From NCBI GenBank assembly GCA_903924185.1, contig CAIYAN010000215.1, positions 1 through 12,088 of the forward strand: a stretch of DNA of 12,088 bases. Reading direction: 5' to 3'. Below the pieces are notes generated by a model. The model saw nothing but the letters and a program-made list of their open reading frames with translations. It made no database searches and was not told the DNA's origin. The position numbers and the translations under genes are program-made. The stretch is from an uncultured Opitutia bacterium (lineage in GTDB: Bacteria > Verrucomicrobiota > Verrucomicrobiia > Opitutales > UBA953). This document shows, piece after piece, positions 1 through 6,057 of this stretch (its first letter is position 1; the number at the start of each line of letters is the position of its first letter).

Positions 1-1109
1 GCGGGATTGCCGAGGGGGCGGTCAGGGGAATCAATCCAAGCCAGCAGGTCGGCCTTGTCGCGTTCGCTGAGTGAGCAGTCATTAGCCCAGGGGTTGGGCT
101 TGCCGGGCGCTTCGGGGGCAGCGAACCAGGGTGGCATGAGGCCCTGCGAGACCACGCGGCGGATGACCTTAGTGCGGTCTTTGACGCCGATGAGGCTATC
201 CAGCGCAAAGGGTGCGATGCCGCCGCCGTGGTGGCAGGACACGCAGTTCTGTTGGAGGATGCGGGCGACGTCCCCGTAGTAGGTGACCTTGGTCGGCGCG
301 TCCGTTGGCTTAGGTCCGAGGTCCAGTTCGCAGCCCGGGGCGGAGGTGGCGGCGGTAGTCACGGCGCGTCCGGCGAGGAAGTCGCCAATCGCATCCTTGA
401 GGTAAGTGCGCCGCGGGGTTTCGCGGTTGTAGTTCGTGCCGTATTGGTCGTCGAGGGCGCCGCGGTAGAGCAGGGTGCGCGTGCCATCGATGAGGAAGAC
501 CTCGGTTGTCGTGCGGGCGCCGAGGGCGCGGGACAGGGTGAGTTCTTTATCGTGCACGTAGAGCCCGCGGTAACCCGCGGACTTCAATTGCGCGCGGATG
601 GCATCGGTCGTCTCGCTAGCGTAAGGATTGACTAGAATCAACGTGAGCCCTTGGGCTTGAAGTTGAGCCTCCAGTGAAACCAGACTGGGTAGGTAGCGCT
701 TACTGACCGGACACGTGCTGCTGGTCATGGCCAGGACGATTCCCTTAGACGCTTTGTAGGATGAGAGCCGGTGGCTTTGCCCTTGGAGATCGGTTAACGT
801 TGCGTCGGGGATGAGCCGACCAACTCCGAGGTCGCCTGGTTTCTGAATGAGTGGGCCGGGTGCTTTGAGCGCGGCGAGCTCATCGGCGGGCACGGCGGTA
901 CTCTGGCCGGACACCTTGCGGTATTCTTCGAGGGTGATGACCCCGTCTTGATTAACGTCGAATTTCTCGAAGACCTTCGGTGCCGGAAATTCCAGTGGCG
1001 TGACCTTGCCGTCGCCGTTGCGGTCATAGCGACGGAATAAGGCGTCACCCGCTGGCGCCTGAGCGAGCAGACTGCCCGCCATGAGGAGGCCCAGCAGTGA
1101 CGTCTTCAT
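1..1109 (-). CDS. EF-hand / redoxin / cytochrome c fusion protein (3' end beyond window)
   Basis: Seen: an open frame of 369 full codons from ATG at 1109 to the left edge with no stop; an in-frame TAG at 1121-1119 lies just upstream. The protein starts with a short signal-peptide-like stretch (residues 1-18), then two complete 12-residue EF-hand loops (D29-E40 and D51-E62), a thioredoxin-fold AhpC/TSA-like domain (about 95-245) with the active-site sequence TCPVS at C133, and a c-type heme site CVSCH (C289, C292, H293) followed by MPPW (M325), a likely axial Met. Known: this order is common in Planctomycetes and Verrucomicrobia, where a copper type II ascorbate-dependent monooxygenase-like domain often follows; here that part would lie outside the window. 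Inferred: an exported calcium-binding redox enzyme in the periplasm. The single Cys (CPVS, not CxxC) argues against a classical disulfide reductase. It follows the gene ending at 1125 by 15 bases, so the two are probably co-transcribed. No ribosome-binding site is obvious. Confidence 0.9.
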   Translation of the reverse strand, partial: MKTSLLGLLMAGSLLAQAPAGDALFRRYDRNGDGKVTPLEFPAPKVFEKFDVNQDGVITLEEYRKVSGQSTAVPADELAALKAPGPLIQKPGDLGVGRLIPDATLTDLQGQSHRLSSYKASKGIVLAMTSSTCPVSKRYLPSLVSLEAQLQAQGLTLILVNPYASETTDAIRAQLKSAGYRGLYVHDKELTLSRALGARTTTEVFLIDGTRTLLYRGALDDQYGTNYNRETPRRTYLKDAIGDFLAGRAVTTAATSAPGCELDLGPKPTDAPTKVTYYGDVARILQQNCVSCHHGGGIAPFALDSLIGVKDRTKVIRRVVSQGLMPPWFAAPEAPGKPNPWANDCSLSERDKADLLAWIDSPDRPLGNP

Positions 1110-1113
1110 TAAA

Positions 1114-1127
1114 TAAGCCTAGGCTTA
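1114..1127. repeat. 14-base perfect palindrome at gene junction
   Basis: TAAGCCTAGGCTTA is its own reverse complement and spans the stop codon of the 231-aa gene and the 15-base gap before the redoxin gene. With no loop it cannot form a good hairpin, so it is not an intrinsic terminator. It could be a protein-binding half-site pair or chance; nothing else in the window repeats it. Confidence 0.3.
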
Positions 1128-1820
1128 GCGGGCGGGCTCTTCGCGACGGACCGGACCCTCTTCGCCGCGGCGGACCTGCGGTTGATTCTGGGCGGCGAGG
1201 GCCTTGTGCATTTTCTCGAAAAGCGGGGCGAGCGAAGGATCGAGCTTAATGGCGGCGTCTTGGGTCAACTCATGCTCCTTGCGCGTGGCTTCCTCGGCGG
1301 ACTTGCGGGCCTTGAGGGCCAGTTCGCGGGCTTCCTTAAGATCGGCATTGTCCTTCAGCTTTTCCATGGCCGCTTGGAGCTTGTGCTGTTCGTCAGGCGT
1401 CAAGGCGTTGGTGCGACGCTGGACCTGATTCTGCGGCTGAGTATTTGCGACTCGACCCGGCTCGATGGGAGCGCCTTGGCCCTTGCCGAACTGCGGTTGG
1501 ATGTTGCGACCCTGGGCGGCGGGCTCTTGGCCGGGGTTGCCCGGGATGAAGTCAGGCCTGGCCGGGATGGGGCCGTTCTGGCCGCCTTGGGGCGGGATGT
1601 AGACCCAGCCGCTCAGCTGGGGGGCAGTCGGAGAGCGGTCGCCTCCTTGGCGTTGGACGCGCGGGGTTTCATTGTTGCCACCTTGGGCGTTGGCCCGGTC
1701 GCGCTGGGGGCGCTGGACCTGGGGCTGCGGGTCACGGGGCGGGGTGTCGCCTTGGGGCGCGTCAGCGGCAGCGAGCAGGGTGGCGGTGAGGAGCCAGCAG
1801 GCGAGGGGGGTGGGGTTCAT
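1125..1820 (-). CDS. Exported Pro/Gln/Arg-rich protein, unknown function
   Basis: Seen: 231 aa starting with a typical signal peptide (about 1-19, hydrophobic core then AAADA). Residues 20-135 are low complexity, rich in Pro, Gln, Arg, Gly and Asn and probably disordered. Residues 138-210 are strongly helical and charged, opening with LTPDEQHKL and ending LDPSLAPLFEKMHKAL. The C-terminus is again disordered and Arg/Glu rich. I do not recognise a named family; the layout of a disordered linker with a terminal helical bundle resembles small secreted proteins of Verrucomicrobia, but that is an impression. The opposite strand is open over nearly the same span (1182-1826), but that frame has no recognisable domain, whereas this one has a signal peptide and a promoter directly before its ATG. 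It is first in a unit with the downstream redoxin-cytochrome gene (15-base gap), so it may be exported with that enzyme. Start chosen at 1820 because a -10-like hexamer lies 6 bases upstream. Confidence 0.8.
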   Translation of the reverse strand: MNPTPLACWLLTATLLAAADAPQGDTPPRDPQPQVQRPQRDRANAQGGNNETPRVQRQGGDRSPTAPQLSGWVYIPPQGGQNGPIPARPDFIPGNPGQEPAAQGRNIQPQFGKGQGAPIEPGRVANTQPQNQVQRRTNALTPDEQHKLQAAMEKLKDNADLKEARELALKARKSAEEATRKEHELTQDAAIKLDPSLAPLFEKMHKALAAQNQPQVRRGEEGPVRREEPAR

Positions 1821-1826
1821 ATGTAG

Positions 1827-1835
1827 AATATAACA
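1827..1835 (-). promoter_or_regulatory. Extended -10 promoter, leaderless start for the 231-aa gene
   Basis: Reading the minus strand, TGT-TATATT is an extended -10 (TGn plus a hexamer with 5 of 6 matches to TATAAT). Exactly six bases separate it from the ATG at 1820, which places the transcription start on or next to the A of the ATG. No -35 match is present at 16-18 bases, consistent with an extended -10 promoter. A GGGGAGG further up is about 19 bases from the ATG, too far to serve as a ribosome-binding site. Confidence 0.55.
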
Positions 1836-1898
1836 ACGGCCTCCCCGGGAAGTTGCGAGGAAGGAAAGAGGTTTGAATGCCCGGCGGACTACCTAAAG

Positions 1899-3377
1899 AT
1901 GCGGCCATCTCCTATGCGTGCCTTTTACTTACTCGGCCTCTTGGTCGCCCTGAGCCCTTTAGGTGCCGCCGACCCTGTCGCCCCCACCCGTAAGCCTAAT
2001 GTCCTGTTCATCGCCGTTGACGATATGAACAATGACCTCGCCTGTTACGGACACCCTTTCGTCAAGTCCCCGAATATCGATCGGCTGGCGGCCCGCGGGG
2101 TACGTTTCGACAAGGCCTATTGCCAGATGCCGTGGTGTTCGCCGAGCCGCGCATCGCTGATGACGGGGCTGCGTCCCGACACCACGCGGGTCATGGACCT
2201 AAACTACGACTTCCGGCAAGGCCTGCCGAATGTGGTGACGCTGCCGCAGGCCTTCCGGAAGGCCGGCTACTACGCGGCCCGCGTCGGGAAGATTTACCAT
2301 TACGGCAATCCGGGTGACATTGGTACGAGTGGTTTAGATGACCCCGCCTCTTGGCAAGAAGTCGTGAATCCCGCCGGCCGCGACAAGACGACCCTAGAGC
2401 GTGATATCCTCATCATGAAGCCGACGTCGGGTTTTGGTTCCTCGATGTCCCTCCTTGCGGACAAGACTGGCAAGGATGAAGACCATACTGACGGTAAGGT
2501 CGCGACGGAGGCCATCAAACTCCTCGAGGCGCATAAGGATAAGCCCTTCTTCCTCGCGGTCGGTTTCTACAAGCCGCACTGCCCGTGGGTCGCGCCACAG
2601 AAATGGTTCGATATGTACAAGCTGAAAGACGAAGTCCTGCCTCCGATTACGCCGGAATGGAAGGCCACCGTGCCTGACGTGGCGTTGGCTTCGACCAAAC
2701 CCTGGCCATACAAGGGCGTGACCGCGGAAGAGGCCCGGCAGTGCCGCCTCGCCTACCACGCCACGATTTCCTTCGTGGATGCGCAGATTGGCCGGGTCGT
2801 CGATGCCTTGGATCGGTTGGGTCTAGCCGACAACACCATTATCGTCTTCTGGAGCGACCATGGGTACCACTTAGGCGAGCACGGCCTTTGGATGAAGCAG
2901 AGTTGCTTCGAGGAATCGACCCGCGTGCCCTTGATCATCGTCGCGCCGAAGGCCGTCGCTGGAAAGGCCAGCCCGCGCACCGTCGAACTGGTTGACCTGT
3001 ATCCGACGCTGACGGACCTTGCTGGCGTGGCCGCGCCACCAGGCCTGCAAGGCGTTAGCCTGCGCCCGTTATTAGCCGACCCAGTGGCGACGTGGAATCG
3101 CCCGGCACATTCGCAGGTCATCCGCGGCGGCCTCAATGGCCTTCAGGGCTATTCCATTCGCACGGAACGCTGGCGCTATACCGAATGGGAGGGCGGCACG
3201 AATGGCGTCGAACTGTATGACCATGACACCGATCCGCAGGAGATGAAAAACTTGGCGATGGACCCCGCTCACGCGAAAACTGTGGCCGCCCTTCAAGCGC
3301 AGATTCGTACCATGCACCCTGTGAAAGTTCCTGGCGGCAAGGCTTTGAAGCCGCATAAAGAGGGCGCCGGGAAGTAG
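1899..3377 (+). CDS. Secreted formylglycine-dependent sulfatase, iduronate-2-sulfatase-like
   Basis: Seen: 492 aa with a signal peptide (about 1-24, ending LGAADP), then an alkaline-phosphatase-fold sulfatase domain. The active-site motif CSPSR (C80-R84) sits in the standard CxPxR form and continues ASLMTG. Metal-site residues are the DD pair at 41-42 and D320-H321 in WSDHG. The stretch GYHLGEHGLWMKQSCFEESTRVPL and the later DLYPTLTDLAG segment are typical of the iduronate-2-sulfatase-like group (SulfAtlas S1_7 is my best guess). Known: C80 must be oxidised to formylglycine by a maturase, not seen here. Inferred: it removes sulfate esters from polysaccharides or glycosaminoglycans in the periplasm or outside; the substrate cannot be read from sequence. 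Length is normal and all key motifs are present. An alternative start at the ATG at 1914 gives a cleaner signal peptide (MRAFYLLGLLVAL) and may be the true one. Divergent from the 231-aa gene; 107 bases separate it from the next gene, which has its own promoter. Confidence 0.95.
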   Translation: MRPSPMRAFYLLGLLVALSPLGAADPVAPTRKPNVLFIAVDDMNNDLACYGHPFVKSPNIDRLAARGVRFDKAYCQMPWCSPSRASLMTGLRPDTTRVMDLNYDFRQGLPNVVTLPQAFRKAGYYAARVGKIYHYGNPGDIGTSGLDDPASWQEVVNPAGRDKTTLERDILIMKPTSGFGSSMSLLADKTGKDEDHTDGKVATEAIKLLEAHKDKPFFLAVGFYKPHCPWVAPQKWFDMYKLKDEVLPPITPEWKATVPDVALASTKPWPYKGVTAEEARQCRLAYHATISFVDAQIGRVVDALDRLGLADNTIIVFWSDHGYHLGEHGLWMKQSCFEESTRVPLIIVAPKAVAGKASPRTVELVDLYPTLTDLAGVAAPPGLQGVSLRPLLADPVATWNRPAHSQVIRGGLNGLQGYSIRTERWRYTEWEGGTNGVELYDHDTDPQEMKNLAMDPAHAKTVAALQAQIRTMHPVKVPGGKALKPHKEGAGK

Positions 3378-3449
3378 CCGACCGGCGGAGCTAGGGGAAC
3401 CAAGAGGGCGGTGCCGGCTTCTGGGCTGGCCGCCTAGAAGATTCCACCA

Positions 3450-3477
3450 TTGCGGAAACATCGGAAATTCCTAGAAC
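3450..3477 (+). promoter_or_regulatory. Promoter with leaderless geometry for the 423-aa gene
   Basis: TTGCGG at 3450-3455, a 16-base spacer, then TAGAAC at 3472-3477; the ATG at 3484 follows after six bases. The same -10-like hexamer and the same six-base gap occur before the gene at 4823. There is no Shine-Dalgarno-like sequence between the -10 and the ATG. The hexamer match to TATAAT is only moderate, so the call rests on spacing and recurrence. Confidence 0.5.
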
Positions 3478-3483
3478 CCGCTG

Positions 3484-4755
3484 ATGGCTTCTGCTCTCCT
3501 CCATCTCGCTCGCGCTGGCCGGGAATACGGCACCTGCGTCGTGGAGGAGTTGGCGGCCCGCTTGGCGGCCGGCGAAGCCTTGCCGACGGACCACTATTGG
3601 CGGCCAGGTATGAAGGAGTGGGAGATGGTGGCTGCGCTCCTCGCCCCGCGTCCCCAGCTGCCCTTCGCTCGTCCGGCCGACAAGGAGACCAACTTTTTTG
3701 ACGATCTTTTTAGCCGTGAAAGCAAGGTCAAGGGCTTGCAGTTGCTCTGGGATAAACTCGCGACGTCACCCCGCGAATGCTTGGTCTCTGAGGCTGATAT
3801 AATCGCCCTCACGTCAAAGCTCGGGTACGATGTGCGGAAGCGCTGCCAGGATGACTTTAAGCAGTGGTACCGCCAGGCCTTGGCTGCCTATTTGGCGGAT
3901 CGCCTCTTTACGCCGGACGAGAAGGTTAACCTCGAAAACCTCGCCCGAACCTTCGGGTTCGACGCGGTGACGACGCTGGCGCTGCATCGGGCGGAGTTCG
4001 AGTCCTACTACGCCGTCGGTGCGATGACCTGCCTGATGCGAGCAGGTACGCCGGAAGAGAAGGCCCAGCAACTCCAGCTCCTCGCTCAGGAAGTGCCCTT
4101 GCCGTCTTCCGTGGTCTCCGAAGTCAAGCTCCGCGCCTTTAAGACCTATTTTGGTGATCTCTATAAGCAGAATGTGGTGAGGGAAGATGACGAGAACTTG
4201 CTGGACCCCAGTGTCGGCAGGGAGCTGCGCCGGATGGCAAATATCCACGGGTTGGACTTAGCCGACGCCTTCCCTGAACTCTCGGCGCAGCTGGCGCAGT
4301 CGACCCAGCTTTGGCAGCTCTATAAGGCACCGTTAACGCCGATCACGTCTGACCGCGAATTGGGCACGGAGCCTTGTTATTGGGATCGGCACGTCGAGCT
4401 CTACCAGAATAAGCGTGTCACCGTGCGCCGTAGCTACGGCGGTTTCGGTTCGAGTATTAAGATTTTCGGCAGCCTCCGTTACCGCGTCGGTAGTTACGAC
4501 GTGCAGCGTCAGACCGAAGATCAGGTTGTTCAAGTCGATGCAGGCCGGCTGCTTTTCTTGGCACAACGAGCCGTCTTCGATGGCCAGCTCAAGAACATGA
4601 ACTTTAAGTATGCCAAGGTCGTCGATATCGTTTCTTACACCAACGCCTTGGTCGTCAGCCGCGATAGCGGCCCAGACCTCATCTTTATGTTCTCGGAGGG
4701 CCCGGCCGAAGCGGGGGTCATTCTGCGGCGGTTGGTCCGGCAGGCGAAGGGCTGA
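3484..4755 (+). CDS. GYF_2-like N-terminus, helical middle, PH-like C-terminus protein
   Basis: Seen: 423 aa, no signal peptide and no membrane segment, so probably cytoplasmic. Residues 5-54 match the GYF_2/DUF4339 pattern (LARAGREYG, then an EEL..RL..GE.LPTD segment, a W, and a KEW...ALLA end), a small fold thought to mediate protein contacts. Residues 75-280 are mostly helical with repeated xTPxEK-type helix starts (LFTPDEKVNLENLA at 141-154, TPEEKAQQLQLLA at 189-201), loosely reminiscent of TerB-like helical domains. Residues 335-420 look beta-rich with a closing helix and follow the pattern of bacterial PH-like domains (a GRLLFLAQRAVF strand pair, a VVDIVSYTNALVVSR strand pair, an IFMFSEG strand, then AGVILRRLVRQ). 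The function is not known to me; I infer a cytosolic scaffold or sensor that may bind a partner by its GYF end. The GYF domain begins within six residues of the chosen Met, which supports this start. It has its own promoter and no operon partner. Confidence 0.88.
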   Translation: MASALLHLARAGREYGTCVVEELAARLAAGEALPTDHYWRPGMKEWEMVAALLAPRPQLPFARPADKETNFFDDLFSRESKVKGLQLLWDKLATSPRECLVSEADIIALTSKLGYDVRKRCQDDFKQWYRQALAAYLADRLFTPDEKVNLENLARTFGFDAVTTLALHRAEFESYYAVGAMTCLMRAGTPEEKAQQLQLLAQEVPLPSSVVSEVKLRAFKTYFGDLYKQNVVREDDENLLDPSVGRELRRMANIHGLDLADAFPELSAQLAQSTQLWQLYKAPLTPITSDRELGTEPCYWDRHVELYQNKRVTVRRSYGGFGSSIKIFGSLRYRVGSYDVQRQTEDQVVQVDAGRLLFLAQRAVFDGQLKNMNFKYAKVVDIVSYTNALVVSRDSGPDLIFMFSEGPAEAGVILRRLVRQAKG

Positions 4756-4787
4756 TTGGGGGCGTTTCTGTATGACAGGCGGACGAT

Positions 4788-4816
4788 TTGACGACGTTGT
4801 GTAGTCGCAGTAGAAC
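4788..4816 (+). promoter_or_regulatory. Sigma70-type promoter with leaderless geometry for the deacetylase gene
   Basis: TTGACG at 4788-4793 (5 of 6 to TTGACA), a 17-base spacer, TAGAAC at 4811-4816, then six bases to the ATG at 4823. This is the best-matching example of the pattern in the window. The predicted transcription start coincides with the start codon, leaving no room for a ribosome-binding site. Confidence 0.6.
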
Positions 4817-4822
4817 TTAGGC

Positions 4823-5695
4823 ATGTCCAGCGTACCGCTCACTGTCTTCTATAGCCCGGCCTATGTCGTCGAAGGGCGGATGGAGACGGTCACCAAGGCC
4901 AAGCTGGTCGCCGAGTTGATCGAGTCGGGGAAAGCCGGGGAGGTTCGGTTGCGGGCACCAAAGCTCGCCACCCGTAAGGAACTCGGCCTGATCCATGACC
5001 CCGAGTATGTGCGGAGCACTTTCGAGGACACCGGGGCTTTCCTCGAGGTCGGGCCATGGTCGCTGCCCTTGCTCAATAGCATTCTCGCCTCCACGGGCGG
5101 CATGCGCGATGCCGTGAACGAAGCCCTGCGGACTGGTCGGTCGGGGAGTCTGTCGAGTGGGTTGCACCATGCGCGGCGCCGCTCGGGTAATGGCTTCTGT
5201 CAGTTTAACGGTTTGGCCCTGGCCGCCTTGGAGGCGCTCAAGAAGGTCAAGACCATTGGCATTCTCGACCTCGATGCGCACGCCGGGGGCGGTACGTTCG
5301 ACATTCTTGGCGACGACCCGCGGGTCACTCTCGCGGACATCACGGTAAACTCCTTCGACTCGTGGGAACCGACTGATTCCAATCGTCATTTCTACCATGA
5401 AGTCAGCGATCCGCGGAGTTATCTCGGCCAAGTCGAGGACGCCTTGCACTTTCTGGAGCCAGTTAACTGCCTAATCTACAACGCGGGGATGGACACCTAC
5501 GAAAAGGCCGGCGGCCTAAAAGGCATTACGAAGGACATTATTCGGAAGCGCGAGCGCCTCGTTGCCGAGTGGGCGCGGCGTCGGAAGATTCCGCACCTCT
5601 TCGCCTTAGCCGGCGGCTACAAGTGGGGCGGTTTAAGTTTAGCGCAGATTGCGGAACTCCATCTCGAGACCGTCCAAGCCTTTGCGCAGCCTTAA
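4823..5695 (+). CDS. Histone-deacetylase-superfamily hydrolase
   Basis: Seen: 290 aa carrying the arginase/deacetylase-fold signatures in order: GLHHARRRSGNGFCQFNG (active-site His pair H115-H116), GILDLDAHAGGGT (zinc ligands D151 and H153, with D149), YNAGMDTYEKAGG (third zinc ligand D224) and LAGGYKWGG (Y266, the position of the catalytic Tyr). The N-terminal VFYSPAYV fits the usual first strand, so the start is sound. Known: family members remove acyl groups from lysines, polyamines or other acetylated amines. The bacterial substrate cannot be told from sequence. Odd point: class I/II enzymes usually have HxGDG or HxGNG after the DxDxH motif, whereas this protein has HAGGG, so the Asp/Asn that pairs with the second active-site His is Gly156. 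This may mark a separate clade. It stands alone, with its own promoter, and is convergent with the 113-aa gene; their stop codons interlock in TTAA. Confidence 0.92.
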   Translation: MSSVPLTVFYSPAYVVEGRMETVTKAKLVAELIESGKAGEVRLRAPKLATRKELGLIHDPEYVRSTFEDTGAFLEVGPWSLPLLNSILASTGGMRDAVNEALRTGRSGSLSSGLHHARRRSGNGFCQFNGLALAALEALKKVKTIGILDLDAHAGGGTFDILGDDPRVTLADITVNSFDSWEPTDSNRHFYHEVSDPRSYLGQVEDALHFLEPVNCLIYNAGMDTYEKAGGLKGITKDIIRKRERLVAEWARRRKIPHLFALAGGYKWGGLSLAQIAELHLETVQAFAQP

Positions 5696-6033
5696 CCTTC
5701 GAGCTTTGGGATGTTCAGCTCCTTGAGCGTGAAAAGACCCTTCTCATTCGGCAGCACGAGGAAGAGTTTACATTCCTTGCTCTGGGCAATCGCGATCATG
5801 ATGGGCCACTGAGCTTGCGGTACCGCGGCCACGACGAGCATCGGGTCTTCCCCGGCGGAGGTCCCCGCCGGTTCTTCGATGGCGACACCTTTGTGCTCGA
5901 TATCAAAATCATGGTTCAGCCAGCGTCCGAGCTCTTTGGCGAGCCCACGCATATCGGACTTGCCGACCTCGATTTTGGTGCGGTCGACCAGGGCCCAGAG
6001 CGGTAGGGCGAAGTTATGTTCCAAGGAGTCCAT
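5692..6033 (-). CDS. 113-aa hypothetical protein downstream of purA
   Basis: Seen: 113 aa, no signal peptide or clear membrane helix. The first half is mixed (a VDRTKIEVGKSDMRGLAKELGR segment that looks like strand-helix), a short flexible GTSAGED linker covers 57-63, and the second half has two hydrophobic strand or helix segments (MLVVAAVPQAQWPIMIAIAQ and KLFLVLPNEKGLF). I do not recognise a family. The gene follows purA by only 24 bases on the same strand, so it is likely co-transcribed with it; whether it has any purine role is unknown. No ribosome-binding site is visible before the ATG at 6033. Its stop (TAA at 5694-5692) overlaps the stop of the convergent deacetylase gene. Reality is supported by uninterrupted reading across the full gap and by the tight fit between neighbours. 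Confidence 0.72.
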   Translation of the reverse strand: MDSLEHNFALPLWALVDRTKIEVGKSDMRGLAKELGRWLNHDFDIEHKGVAIEEPAGTSAGEDPMLVVAAVPQAQWPIMIAIAQSKECKLFLVLPNEKGLFTLKELNIPKLEG

Positions 6034-6057
6034 ACGGGACGAGCGGGTTGGAGAGCC

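Noticed and set aside
228..635. A 135-codon plus-strand frame near the left edge
   Set aside because: The minus strand here encodes an unbroken redoxin-cytochrome protein with CxxCH and MPPW motifs.
1182..1826. A 214-codon open frame on the plus strand opposite the 231-aa gene
   Set aside because: The encoded sequence is Gly/Leu-rich mirror-type peptide with no domain; the minus strand has a signal peptide, a promoter at its start and a downstream partner. Long antisense frames are expected in GC-rich genes.
3407..3434. GC-rich hairpin (GGCGG...CCGCC) after the sulfatase gene as a terminator
   Set aside because: The stem is interrupted by an uneven internal loop and no T-run follows; too weak to call.
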